The notes under the pieces: model-generated
Database searches by the model: none
Seen by the model: the letters and a program-made list of their open reading frames with translations, nothing else
What the model was told of the DNA's origin: nothing
Translations under genes and position numbers: made by a program
DNA from: an uncultured Porphyromonadaceae bacterium
GTDB lineage: Bacteria > Bacteroidota > Bacteroidia > Bacteroidales > Muribaculaceae
Reading direction: 5' to 3'
Assembly (NCBI GenBank): GCA_905198125.1
Contig: CAJKBH010000010.1
Coordinates: forward strand, 1 to 64,000
Length of the DNA: 64,000 bases
Shown here: positions 18,505 through 27,253 of the stretch, piece by piece
How the letters are laid out: each line of letters begins with the position of its first letter
How positions within the stretch are numbered: the first letter of the stretch is position 1

Positions 18505-19680
18505 ATGAATAATTCGGAATATGATTTCAGTGACATATCGCCGTACGACGATTCGCTGTTTCATGAAAAAATGGAGTCTTTGGTCAGGGACCCCGGATTT
18601 CTTCATGCCGTCAATTACGTGATGCCGGCCGAAGACATGCCGTCACTCCTTAACGAGCTCCATAACATAGACAATAAGCATGACTTCCAGACGCAGGTGA
18701 TGTATCCGTTTCTGGAAATGCTGGCCAAGACCACTACCGCCGGAATATCCCTGGGCGGCGTCAAGTATTACAATCCGGGCCAGAACTATGCGTTCGTGAC
18801 CAATCACCGCGACATAGTGCTGGACGCGTCGTTCCTGAATCTGGCATTCCTGCGCCATGACATACCCACGTCGGAGGTGGCCATAGGCAACAACCTGCTG
18901 GTGTTCGACTGGATCACGGATCTGGTGCGTCTCAACAAGTCGTTCATAGTGAAGCGCAACACAGGGTTGCGCGAGGGATTGATGGCAGCCAGGAAACTGT
19001 CGGCCTACATACATTACGCCATACTTGAGAAGCACGAGAGCATCTGGATAGCACAGCGCGAGGGAAGGGCCAAGGACAGCTCGGACAAGACGCAGGAGTC
19101 GCTGGTCAAGATGCTGGGCATAGCCGGCGAGGGAACGTTCCTGGAGAGGCTGAGGGAAATAAACATCATGCCTGTGTCCATCAGCTATGAGTTCGACCCG
19201 AACGACTATCTGAAGGCCAAGGAATTCCTGATGCGTCGCCGCAATCCGGATTTCAAGAAATCGCAGCGGGACGACCTGTTCAGCATGGAGACAGGTCTGC
19301 TACAGTTCAAGGGCAGGGTGCATTTCCAGCTGACGCCGCGCCTTAACACCAAGATAGACCAGATAGGGGATTTCCCGGAGACCAATATCGCCGCCCGGTA
19401 TGTGGGATGTCTGATAGACCAGGCCATACACCGCAGCTACGAGATATTCCCCATCAATTATGTGGCATTCGACATGCTGAACAACACCAGGCGTTTTGCC
19501 GGCAAATACACCGAGTCCGAACGTGCGGAAACCATCAACTATTTCAATAAGCAACTGTCGAAGGTGGACCTGACCGACGTGACGGAGGAAGAACATGAGT
19601 TCATGATGCAGATGATGCTGACCATGTATGCTAATCCGCTGAAGAACAAGCTGAAGACCTTATTGGGAGGCATGGAATAA
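18505..19680 (+). CDS. 1-acyl-glycerol-phosphate acyltransferase family protein
   Basis: 391-aa PlsC-superfamily protein. The acceptor motif NHRDIVLDAS is the HX4D catalytic motif variant, and AQREGRAKDS is the downstream glycine/arginine block. FAMILY-level reaction: transfer of a fatty acyl chain to a phospholipid or ornithine-lipid precursor; the exact acceptor is not clear. It is longer than typical PlsC (about 240 aa) and has an extra N-terminal helical segment. It is first of a tightly packed run (metallophosphoesterase after 10 bases, then folK, a sugar transferase and a ClC channel) served by the promoter at 18366-18397. Confidence 0.85.
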   Translation: MNNSEYDFSDISPYDDSLFHEKMESLVRDPGFLHAVNYVMPAEDMPSLLNELHNIDNKHDFQTQVMYPFLEMLAKTTTAGISLGGVKYYNPGQNYAFVTNHRDIVLDASFLNLAFLRHDIPTSEVAIGNNLLVFDWITDLVRLNKSFIVKRNTGLREGLMAARKLSAYIHYAILEKHESIWIAQREGRAKDSSDKTQESLVKMLGIAGEGTFLERLREINIMPVSISYEFDPNDYLKAKEFLMRRRNPDFKKSQRDDLFSMETGLLQFKGRVHFQLTPRLNTKIDQIGDFPETNIAARYVGCLIDQAIHRSYEIFPINYVAFDMLNNTRRFAGKYTESERAETINYFNKQLSKVDLTDVTEEEHEFMMQMMLTMYANPLKNKLKTLLGGME

Positions 19681-19690
19681 AACCGACGAT

Positions 19691-20911
19691 ATGAGACTAC
19701 CGCTGACGGGAATATTGATAATGGCGATACTGACGCTGATCATAGACGGCTACATCTATTATGACGTGCGGTCCATCAGCGGCAAGCCGAAGCGCAAGCG
19801 CGACGGGTGGCTGTACATAGCCTCGTGTGTGCCTTGCTGGGCGTTGCTGATAGTGGCGTTCAGCCTTCCGCTGCGCGACGAAGGTCGCGACGTAATTCCC
19901 GTGATGTGGCTGCTGTTCACCTACCTTACCATTATCACGGCCAAGACTGTGTATGTGCTCTGCTCTCTGATTGGCCGTCTATGCAATATCGGTTCGCGCC
20001 GGCTGTCGAATTACGGCGCTATGATCGGAGTACCGTTGGGACTGCTGGTGTGCGGCACGATGTGGTATGGTGTGCTGGTAACGCGTCATAACATCGATGT
20101 AAAGAGTATCGATATAGCATCTGAAAAACTCCCCGCATCGTTCAATGGCTACCGCATAGTGCAGTTCAGCGACCTGCATACAGGCACGTGGGGCAGCGAT
20201 ACCGCATTCGTGTCGAAATTAGTTGACAGCATAAATGCCTTGCAGCCGGACGTGATAATGTTCACAGGTGATATTGTCAACCGCAAGACATGTGAGTTGG
20301 AACCGTTCCGCAATGTTTTGAAGCGACTGAAGGCCAAGGATGGGGTCTATTCCGTATTGGGAAACCATGATTACGGCGATTATGTCGACTGGAGTTCGTC
20401 GGCCGGCAAAGCCGCGAACCTGCAGCAACTCAAGGACCGACAGGGGGAGATGGGCTGGAAGATGCTGAACAACAGTCACGAATTCATAAAACGAGGCAAT
20501 GATTCCATCGCCGTGATCGGAGTGGAGAACTGGGGCGAACCGCCGTTCGGCCAATACGGCGATCTGGTTAAGGCATACAGAGGGAAAGGGGTAGGTCTGA
20601 AGGATGGAAACTTCAAGATACTGATGACACACAATCCCGAGCATTGGAATCAGGTTGTGAAGAACAACAGCAACATCGACCTGAGTCTGTCGGGTCATAC
20701 GCATGCCATGCAGATAGAGGCCGATATGTTCGGGCAGCGATTCTCGCCTGCTGCCTGGCGATACAGGTATTGGGGCGGCCTGTATGAAGACACCGGAGCC
20801 GACGGCACCCCGTCGCGGCTGTATGTCAACATCGGCGCCGGCGAGGTGGGAATGCCGATGCGCTTGGGCGCAGTGCCGGAACTGACGGTAATAACGCTTC
20901 GGAAAAAGTGA
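19691..20911 (+). CDS. Membrane-anchored calcineurin-like metallophosphoesterase
   Basis: 406 aa. The N-terminal third has about four hydrophobic helices (near residues 4-20, 35-56, 67-92 and 112-132). The rest is a calcineurin-like domain with the metal-binding motifs SDLHTG, GDIVN, GNHDYG and GHTHAMQ. Residue order and the N-terminal helices match YkuE/YaeI-like membrane phosphoesterases, whose substrates include UDP-diacylglucosamine-type or phospholipid pyrophosphates; the substrate here is not known. The gene is 10 bases after the acyltransferase and 7 before folK, so it is co-transcribed. Confidence 0.92.
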   Translation: MRLPLTGILIMAILTLIIDGYIYYDVRSISGKPKRKRDGWLYIASCVPCWALLIVAFSLPLRDEGRDVIPVMWLLFTYLTIITAKTVYVLCSLIGRLCNIGSRRLSNYGAMIGVPLGLLVCGTMWYGVLVTRHNIDVKSIDIASEKLPASFNGYRIVQFSDLHTGTWGSDTAFVSKLVDSINALQPDVIMFTGDIVNRKTCELEPFRNVLKRLKAKDGVYSVLGNHDYGDYVDWSSSAGKAANLQQLKDRQGEMGWKMLNNSHEFIKRGNDSIAVIGVENWGEPPFGQYGDLVKAYRGKGVGLKDGNFKILMTHNPEHWNQVVKNNSNIDLSLSGHTHAMQIEADMFGQRFSPAAWRYRYWGGLYEDTGADGTPSRLYVNIGAGEVGMPMRLGAVPELTVITLRKK

Positions 20912-20918
20912 CAGCCTG

Positions 20919-21296
20919 ATGAACAGGGTGGTGATATCGTTGGGAAGCAATGTGGAGGACCGGATGGCGCGCGTGGCTGCAGCCATGACATGGATTCAGT
21001 CTATATTGCGCTCCACGGATTGTTCAGGTATATACGAGACCGACGACTTCCATCCAACGGGGCGGAAGTATTGCAATGCGGTGATGGCCGGAGACACGGC
21101 GTTGTCGCAAGGCGAGATAGATGCGGCGGCCGGACTGTATGAGCTGAATGCAGGCCGTGACGAATCGGCGCGACGACGCGGAGACGTACCCATAGACATT
21201 GACCTTGTGATATGGAACGGCACCGTGTTGAGGCCAAGGGACATGGAACGGGAATACTTTTTAAGGGGCTTCAGGGAACTTGGTTCCGGAATATAG
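20919..21296 (+). CDS. folK: 6-hydroxymethyl-7,8-dihydropterin pyrophosphokinase-like protein
   Basis: Folate pathway enzyme family that transfers pyrophosphate from ATP to 6-hydroxymethyl-dihydropterin. It has the N-terminal LGSN motif (residues 8-11), the pterin-pocket region ETDDFHPTGRKYCNAV, and the metal/ATP motif RRRGDVPIDIDLVIW with the conserved Asp-x-Asp pair. At 125 aa it is shorter than E. coli FolK (~159) and lacks the Pro-Arg of the usual RxxPRxxDxD motif, so activity is likely but not certain. Gaps of 7 bases upstream and 21 downstream place it within the operon. Confidence 0.85.
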   Translation: MNRVVISLGSNVEDRMARVAAAMTWIQSILRSTDCSGIYETDDFHPTGRKYCNAVMAGDTALSQGEIDAAAGLYELNAGRDESARRRGDVPIDIDLVIWNGTVLRPRDMEREYFLRGFRELGSGI

Positions 21297-21317
21297 AGGT
21301 CGGAACAGTAACAACAG

Positions 21318-22748
21318 ATGAGTAGCGGTAAGGATTTAGGGACAAGGCAGGCCCGATGGATATATATAGTGACCGATCTGGCCACTACGTTCATTGCGTT
21401 CGTGCTGTTCAACATCTGCCGTTACTACATACTGCTGGCCGGATTGGAGGGATTCGAGAACGAGACATTCGCAGGTTTCATCTTTTCGCGTAAAATAATT
21501 CTTGAGGAGATATTCGTGCCGTCGGGAATGCTCGGGATATACTGGTTGTCGGGTTTTTACAATAAGCCGTTCATGAAGGCCCGGCTGAGCATCGCAACAA
21601 ATTCACTGTGGTCCGGCGCATTCAATACAGCCCTGATATTCATACTGTTCATACTGAACGACGCACCGGCCAAAAAGATTTATTACCTGCTGCTGGTATT
21701 GCTGTGGGCGTTGCTGTTCATGTTTCTGTATGCGGGGCGTCTGACTGTGAATTCATACTGCATTCGGCGCGTCCGTAGCAACAAGAGAAAAAACGTACTG
21801 ATAATCGGAAATTCGCAAAACAGCCGCGATGTGGCTGCGCAGCTTCAGGCTTCTAAACTGGAGGTGCCGGTACATATCATCGGTTATGTGGCGCTGGAGG
21901 GGGAGGACAATGTTGAGGACGGTATGTGTGTGTGGCCCATGTCCCGGCTGATGGATGTGTGCCGTGAAATGAAGCCGGACCAGGTCATAATAGCAATGCA
22001 ACGCTTTTCGGATGTAAAGGTGATGCACATACTTGACCGGCTGATAGGACTGGACATACCCATTAAGATAAATCCCGATACCTTCTCATACGTCACGTCG
22101 AGCATCCGCCAGGGCGACATAATGGGTCTGCCGTTTGTGGATCTTACGTCGCCGAGCATAAGCGACTTCCAGAAGAATGTGAAGCGCACGTTCGACGTGG
22201 TGATGTCCATTGTGGTCATGACCGTGTTGAGTCCGCTTTATCTGGCCCTGTACCTGTGGGTGCGGCTGTCATCGCCCGGAGGAGCCATATACAGTCAGGA
22301 GAGGATAGGATTGCACCAGAAGCCATTCAGGATGTATAAGTTCCGCTCCATGTATGTGGACGCGGAGAAGGCGGGACCGCAACTGTCGCATGACGGCGAC
22401 AGCCGTATCACGCCAGCGGGACGCGTGATGCGCAAATACAGGCTTGACGAACTACCCCAGTTCTGGAACGTGCTGAAAGGGGATATGTCGTTCGTAGGAC
22501 CAAGACCCGAACGGGAATACTTCATACGTCAGATCATAGAGAAAGCCCCGTACTACAGCCTCGTGTTCCGTACGGTTCCGGGCATCACGTCGTGGGGGAT
22601 GGTGAAGTACGGATATGCCGAGAACATCGACCAGATGGTAGAGAGGCTTAGGTATGACCTGATATACATGAACAATATGTCGATACTTACTGACGTCAAG
22701 ATAATGATATATACCATAAAGACGGTAGTGACCGGCGAAGGTAAATAG
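21318..22748 (+). CDS. Polyprenyl glycosylphosphotransferase (exopolysaccharide sugar transferase)
   Basis: Initiates surface polysaccharide or O-antigen-like glycan synthesis by moving a sugar-1-phosphate onto undecaprenyl phosphate. The N-terminal half has four or five hydrophobic segments and a CoA-binding-like Rossmann region (VLIIGNSQNSRDVAAQL). The C-terminal ~200 residues are the bacterial sugar transferase catalytic domain, beginning KRTFDVVMSI and containing MYKFRSMYVDAE, the DELPQFWNVLKGDMS signature and GPRPE. At 476 aa it has the WbaP/WcaJ layout. No glycosyltransferase cluster accompanies it here, and the sugar specificity is unknown. Confidence 0.94.
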   Translation: MSSGKDLGTRQARWIYIVTDLATTFIAFVLFNICRYYILLAGLEGFENETFAGFIFSRKIILEEIFVPSGMLGIYWLSGFYNKPFMKARLSIATNSLWSGAFNTALIFILFILNDAPAKKIYYLLLVLLWALLFMFLYAGRLTVNSYCIRRVRSNKRKNVLIIGNSQNSRDVAAQLQASKLEVPVHIIGYVALEGEDNVEDGMCVWPMSRLMDVCREMKPDQVIIAMQRFSDVKVMHILDRLIGLDIPIKINPDTFSYVTSSIRQGDIMGLPFVDLTSPSISDFQKNVKRTFDVVMSIVVMTVLSPLYLALYLWVRLSSPGGAIYSQERIGLHQKPFRMYKFRSMYVDAEKAGPQLSHDGDSRITPAGRVMRKYRLDELPQFWNVLKGDMSFVGPRPEREYFIRQIIEKAPYYSLVFRTVPGITSWGMVKYGYAENIDQMVERLRYDLIYMNNMSILTDVKIMIYTIKTVVTGEGK

Positions 22749-22751
22749 GAT

Positions 22752-24551
22752 ATGGCTTATAAGGAGACGCATAATAGATTTACGGACTGGTGGATGCAGG
22801 TGGTGATATGGCGCGAGCATCATGTCAAGGAGAAGACTTTCGTGTTGATCCTTGCTTTGTTCGTGGGCATAGCCGGCGGTTTTGCCGCCCAGCTGCTGAA
22901 GTTTCTGATACATCTGATAGCCACGTGGCTGACGTCGCATTTCTCTACCACTAACGCCAATTATCTGTATCTGGTGTATCCGGTAGTCGGTATCCTGCTG
23001 ACGGTTCTGTTCGTGAAGTATGTTGTAAAGGATAATATCTCGCATGGCGTCACGAAGGTGCTGTATGCCATATCGCGCAATAAGTCGCGACTGAAGCGCA
23101 AGAACATGTATGCGTCATTGGTAGCGTCGTCCATCACCATCGGATTCGGCGGATCGGTCGGAGCGGAGGGCCCTATCGTCTACACGGGGGCTGCCATCGG
23201 CTCGAATGTGGGTCAGGCGTTCCGTCTGAGTCCCAAGGTGCTGATGCTGTTGGTGGGTTGCGGGGCCGCAGCAGGTATAGCCGGAATATTCCGTGCGCCC
23301 ATCGCCGGTATGCTTTTCACGCTTGAGGTGCTGATGATAGACCTGACAGGCGTCACGGTAATGCCGCTGCTGCTGTCGTCGATAGCCGGCGCTACGGTGG
23401 CATACGTGCTGGAGGGCTATAACGCCGAGTTCTTCTTCACGCAGTCGGAGGCGTTCGTGACCAACAAAATTCCGTATGCCATCATATTAGGCGTGATCTG
23501 CGGAATGATATCGTATTACTTCACAAAGGTAATGTTCATGATGGAGAGCATGTTCCGCAAGATCAAGCAGCAGGGATGGCGAATTGTGGTAGGCGGGACG
23601 CTGATAGCCGGCATGGTGTTCCTGTTTCCGCCGCTGTATGGCGAAGGTTACGGCACCATCAACAACCTGCTTGACGGCAATGTCTCGGCAGTAATGAACG
23701 GAACGGTGTTCTATGTAGACCGTGACAATGTATGGTTCATCACGTTGTTTATCGCGGCCATCACGCTGATGAAGGCATTCGCCACGTCGGCTACGAATGG
23801 AGCCGGCGGTGTGGGTGGTACGTTCGCGCCCTCGCTGTTTGTGGGCGCGCTCACGGGCTTCCTGTTCGCCTACATATTCAATAACCTTGATCTCGGCGTG
23901 GAACTGTCACAGAAGAATTTCACGCTGATGGGTATGGCGGGAGTGATGAGCGGCGTCATGCACGCTCCGCTGATGGCCATCTTCCTCACGGCCGAGATGA
24001 CCGGAGGCTACGACTTGTTCCTGCCGTTGCTGATAGTTTCCACGCTGGCCTACATCACGATTCAGATATTCCTGCCATACAGCATCTACACCATGCGTCT
24101 GGCCAAAGCCGGCGACCTGCTGACGCACCAGAAGGATAAGGCCGTTCTGACGCTGATGAAGATGGACAAGGTGATAGAGCGCGATTTCAAGGCTGTAAAG
24201 CCGAATATGAACCTGAAGGAAGTGGTGGACGTGATCTCGGTCTCAAAACGCAATCTCTATCCAGTAGTGGACGACGAGGGGTATCTGAAAGGCGTGGTGT
24301 TGCTCGATGATATACGCAACATCATGTTCCGCACGGACCTGTACAAGAAGATGCACGTGTCGCGGTTCATGACCACCACGCCGGCCGTGATAGACGTGAA
24401 CGAACCGATGGACAAGGTGATGAGCACGTTCGACAAGACCAACGCCTGGAACCTTCCCGTAACAGACCAGGGCAAATACGTCGGCTTCGTGTCCAAGTCC
24501 AAGATCTTCAACTCCTACCGCCAGGTGCTGAAGCACTTCCTGGACGACTGA
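22752..24551 (+). CDS. ClC-family chloride channel/antiporter with CBS pair
   Basis: 599-aa membrane protein with about ten hydrophobic helices, followed by two cytoplasmic CBS domains (about residues 470-590). The ClC filter motifs are present: GGSVGAEGP carrying the gating glutamate, GIFRAPIAG with FTLEV following, and GAGGVGGTFAPSL. CBS pairs usually bind adenine nucleotides and modulate gating. It starts 3 bases after the sugar transferase stop, so it is translated from the same transcript. Cl-/H+ antiport rather than a passive channel is likely from bacterial precedent. Confidence 0.95.
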   Translation: MAYKETHNRFTDWWMQVVIWREHHVKEKTFVLILALFVGIAGGFAAQLLKFLIHLIATWLTSHFSTTNANYLYLVYPVVGILLTVLFVKYVVKDNISHGVTKVLYAISRNKSRLKRKNMYASLVASSITIGFGGSVGAEGPIVYTGAAIGSNVGQAFRLSPKVLMLLVGCGAAAGIAGIFRAPIAGMLFTLEVLMIDLTGVTVMPLLLSSIAGATVAYVLEGYNAEFFFTQSEAFVTNKIPYAIILGVICGMISYYFTKVMFMMESMFRKIKQQGWRIVVGGTLIAGMVFLFPPLYGEGYGTINNLLDGNVSAVMNGTVFYVDRDNVWFITLFIAAITLMKAFATSATNGAGGVGGTFAPSLFVGALTGFLFAYIFNNLDLGVELSQKNFTLMGMAGVMSGVMHAPLMAIFLTAEMTGGYDLFLPLLIVSTLAYITIQIFLPYSIYTMRLAKAGDLLTHQKDKAVLTLMKMDKVIERDFKAVKPNMNLKEVVDVISVSKRNLYPVVDDEGYLKGVVLLDDIRNIMFRTDLYKKMHVSRFMTTTPAVIDVNEPMDKVMSTFDKTNAWNLPVTDQGKYVGFVSKSKIFNSYRQVLKHFLDD

Positions 24552-24585
24552 AAAAGAAGTGCGGCAAGTGGAGACTTGCCGCACT
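24551..24585 (-). terminator. Terminator of the tRNA-Arg transcript
   Basis: A perfect 12-bp stem (AGTGCGGCAAGT at 24558-24569 with its complement at 24574-24585) and loop GGAG. Reading the minus strand, the stem is followed by TCTTTTT, so it ends the tRNA transcript. On the plus strand no U-tract follows, so it is a weaker stop for the ClC operon. Confidence 0.85.
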
Positions 24586-24590
24586 GAGAG

Positions 24591-24664
24591 TGATTCGTGC
24601 AGGATTCAAACCTGCAACCTTCTGATCCGTAGTCAGATGCTCTATTCAATTGAGCTAACGAACC
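24591..24664 (-). tRNA. tRNA-Arg (anticodon ACG)
   Basis: Complete cloverleaf on the minus strand. The acceptor stem GGTTCGT pairs with ACGAATC, followed by discriminator A. The D arm is GCTC...GAGC, the anticodon stem TCTGA/TCAGA holds loop CTACGGA with anticodon ACG, and the T arm GCAGG/CCTGC holds TTTGAAT. CCA is not encoded. ACG, with inosine at the wobble base, reads CGU, CGC and CGA. Confidence 0.96.
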
Positions 24665-24690
24665 GCGCTATTCATTTCCGAATTGCGATG

Positions 24691-24722
24691 CAAAATTACT
24701 GCTTTTTCCGGTAATATGCAAA
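24691..24722 (-). promoter_or_regulatory. Promoter of tRNA-Arg (TTTG-N20-TAATTTTG)
   Basis: On the minus strand TTTG (24722-24719) is 20 bases from TAATTTTG (24698-24691), a full consensus match. The mature tRNA begins 26 bases downstream at 24664. Confidence 0.8.
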
Positions 24723-24787
24723 TATTTTCGACACTTTTTTCGATACTATTTTGACCCCTGTTGTCTTAACTGTTCACAATGAATAAT

Positions 24788-25612
24788 TTAGTTGTTAAAA
24801 ATTGTGAGGAAGAAAAGATAGACGAAAACGGCAGGAAGGGCCAGCAGCAGAGAATCGATACGGTCGAGTATGCCGCCGTGGCCGGGAATCATCGTGCCGG
24901 TGTCCTTGAGATGTAACGTGCGTTTCAGTTGTGATTCCACCAGGTCGCCGAACGTGCCGAAGACAGTTACGATGACAGCCATCAGAATCCATGCGACGAG
25001 ACCGGCGTGCAGACGTGCCATGCCGAAGAACTCATTGCCCACATAGTAGAACAGGACTGAGAACGCCACGTTGAACAGCAGACCTCCGAAGAAACCTTCC
25101 CACGACTTCTTGGGCGACACACGCTCGAACAGTCTGTGCTTGCCTATCATAGACCCGACAAGGAATGCGCCGGTGTCGTTGATCCATAGCATGAGGAAAA
25201 GGGCCAGTATTATCATCGGACTCCACATCACCGATATGCACGACATCAGGAGCATGGGGACGGCCACCCACATAAACATAAGCATGGAATGCGATATAGA
25301 GGCCACGGGGCTGCTGACAGGCGCGTAAAGCTGCAATATGAAGCGGCTCATGACTGCAATGATGACTCCAATGGCGAGCGTAGGCTCCATAGGAGAGAGA
25401 ACCAGGCAGACTCCCGCCAGGATGTCGATCATAGTCAGCGACGGTGCCCTGTCTTTGTTGCCGGCAATTTTGGAAAATTCGAGGTTTGCCAGCAGAATGA
25501 ATACGGTTCCCAAGGCCGCCACGCCCCAGCGGCCTGATAATATCGCGCCAATTATAATGCCGCAATATACCAGGCCGGAGAGGGTGCGTATCAGTAATTT
25601 GTGAAAGTCCAT
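24788..25612 (-). CDS. cdsA: Phosphatidate cytidylyltransferase
   Basis: Makes CDP-diacylglycerol from phosphatidate and CTP, the branch point of phospholipid synthesis. The 274-aa protein is highly hydrophobic (seven or eight predicted helices). It carries the CdsA signature near the C-terminus, where KDTGTMIPGHGGILDRIDS contains the conserved metal-binding aspartates. Its ATG overlaps the stop of the upstream MFS transporter gene by one base (TAATG), which points to translational coupling in an nfo-MFS-cdsA operon. Confidence 0.96.
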   Translation of the reverse strand: MDFHKLLIRTLSGLVYCGIIIGAILSGRWGVAALGTVFILLANLEFSKIAGNKDRAPSLTMIDILAGVCLVLSPMEPTLAIGVIIAVMSRFILQLYAPVSSPVASISHSMLMFMWVAVPMLLMSCISVMWSPMIILALFLMLWINDTGAFLVGSMIGKHRLFERVSPKKSWEGFFGGLLFNVAFSVLFYYVGNEFFGMARLHAGLVAWILMAVIVTVFGTFGDLVESQLKRTLHLKDTGTMIPGHGGILDRIDSLLLALPAVFVYLFFLTIFNN

Positions 25613-27240
25613 TATAATGTTTCAGATTCTACAGGATTTTCCTGCACGGGAGTGTCGGAGCTTTTGCCCTCCTTGATGAAGAACACGCAGAACGAGCCGA
25701 TAATAAGGGAGATACCGGCTATCATTATCATCAGGTATTCCGGAGCAAGCTGGTCGGGAGTGCTGAGCAGTGTCAGAATCCATCCGCCCACTAAGGCCGC
25801 GATGATCTGCGGGATGCAGATGGTGCAGTTGAACAGTCCTAAGTACGCGCCGATATTACCCGAATGCAAAGAATTGGTCAGGATGGTGAAGGGCCATGCC
25901 AGCATTGCGGCCCATGCGCATCCTATCAGCAGGAACGAGATGAACAGCAGCCACGGGTTGGTGATGAATGCCGTCAGTATGAATCCCAATCCGCCGAGTA
26001 TCAGCGACAGAGTGTAGGAGAACTTGCGGCTCCTGAAGCGGGGGAGGCATACGGCCCATACAACGGAACCCAGTGCCTGCACGGCATAGAGAACGCCTAC
26101 CCAGTTGCCGGCATCGTTATATTGCTCGGACGAAGCGTCGAGAACTGTACGTGTGATGTAATGCGTATCGGCTACGGAGGGAACATCGACTGTGAACGAA
26201 TCGCCAAGGTCGAGGGTTCCGTCGGCCTTGTGTTCCATGATTTCGGCTGTGGTCAGCTTGAAGCCATCCTTATTGGTGTCCAGGAAGTCGGAAACCTTCT
26301 TGCCATGGTCAATGACGATGATGCTGTCGTTGGCGATTATGTACTTGGCCTGATAGTCATGGCCGTTGACGGTCACGCCCTGGAAACTTGTGGTCTGAGG
26401 CGTGTCGAACGCATTGTGCGCCACTGTGTTGGTGGTATAAGTCCACATGAACAGGAACGCGAACCAGCAGAAGAATTGAACGAGACCCACGGTCCAGAAC
26501 GTGGAGGGAGCGTGACGCAGCAGCGAGATGATGTTGGCGCTCTTTTCTTTCTTCTCGGCGTTCTCCACCACTCCGTTGTATTCGTTATAAACCTTGGGGG
26601 GCCATTCCTTGATCTTTACCAGCGAATATAACACGCACAGCATCAGCACGGCGGCGCCTATATAGAACGACCAAATAACGGTGTCGGGTACTACACCGGC
26701 CTCTGCTGTGTTCTTTATACCCATCCATACCAGCAGGAAAGGGAGAATGAATCCGACAATCGAGCCGGCATTGCAGAGGAACGACTGAATGGAATAAGCC
26801 AATCCTTTCTGTTTTTCGTTCACCATGTCGCCCACCAGCATCTTGAACGGCTGCATGGCCATGTTGATGGAGGTGTCGAGCAGCATCAGGGCCACAAGTC
26901 CGAAAAGGATGGCGCTTGACACGGTAAACCGGAACGAGCCTGCGTTAGGCAGCAGGCACATCACGATCACTGCGATGGTGGCACCTAAAATCAGATAGGG
27001 GAGACGACGGCCCACTTTGGTCCAGGTGCGGTCCGAAAGCATCCCGACGATAGGCTGCACCAGCAGTCCCATCAGCGGGGGGAGAATCCAGAAATAACTT
27101 AAATCATGAGGGTCGGCGCCGATGGTGGTGAATATACGCGACACGTTGGCGCTCTGAAGGGCGTAGGCGATCTGGACTCCGAAGAATCCGAACGACAGAT
27201 CCCATAACTTCCAGAAACTTAAATCAGGTTTCCTCTTCAT
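25612..27240 (-). CDS. MFS sugar transporter (SLC45/GPH-like) with a large periplasmic insertion
   Basis: 542-aa major facilitator protein. The start at 27240 (MKRKPDLSFWKLW) places the first helix normally, since the longer frame adds 20 non-family residues. N-terminal features FGFFGVQIAYALQSANVSRIF and GMLSDRTWTKVGRRLPY (loop 2-3 motif with DR...GRR) resemble Bacteroidetes SLC45-like disaccharide transporters. Between the two helix bundles, residues ~275-380 form a long hydrophilic insertion with a DTNKDG element near residue 320, resembling an EF-hand loop with one extra residue. The substrate is unknown; maltose or sucrose-like sugars are a guess from relatives. It lies 13 bases after nfo. 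Confidence 0.88.
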   Translation of the reverse strand: MKRKPDLSFWKLWDLSFGFFGVQIAYALQSANVSRIFTTIGADPHDLSYFWILPPLMGLLVQPIVGMLSDRTWTKVGRRLPYLILGATIAVIVMCLLPNAGSFRFTVSSAILFGLVALMLLDTSINMAMQPFKMLVGDMVNEKQKGLAYSIQSFLCNAGSIVGFILPFLLVWMGIKNTAEAGVVPDTVIWSFYIGAAVLMLCVLYSLVKIKEWPPKVYNEYNGVVENAEKKEKSANIISLLRHAPSTFWTVGLVQFFCWFAFLFMWTYTTNTVAHNAFDTPQTTSFQGVTVNGHDYQAKYIIANDSIIVIDHGKKVSDFLDTNKDGFKLTTAEIMEHKADGTLDLGDSFTVDVPSVADTHYITRTVLDASSEQYNDAGNWVGVLYAVQALGSVVWAVCLPRFRSRKFSYTLSLILGGLGFILTAFITNPWLLFISFLLIGCAWAAMLAWPFTILTNSLHSGNIGAYLGLFNCTICIPQIIAALVGGWILTLLSTPDQLAPEYLMIMIAGISLIIGSFCVFFIKEGKSSDTPVQENPVESETL

Positions 27241-27253
27241 GGTATTCAAACAA

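Noticed and set aside
24551..24590. Hairpin as a terminator of the ClC operon on the plus strand
   Set aside because: No U-tract follows on plus; the U-tract is on the minus side, so I assign it to tRNA-Arg.
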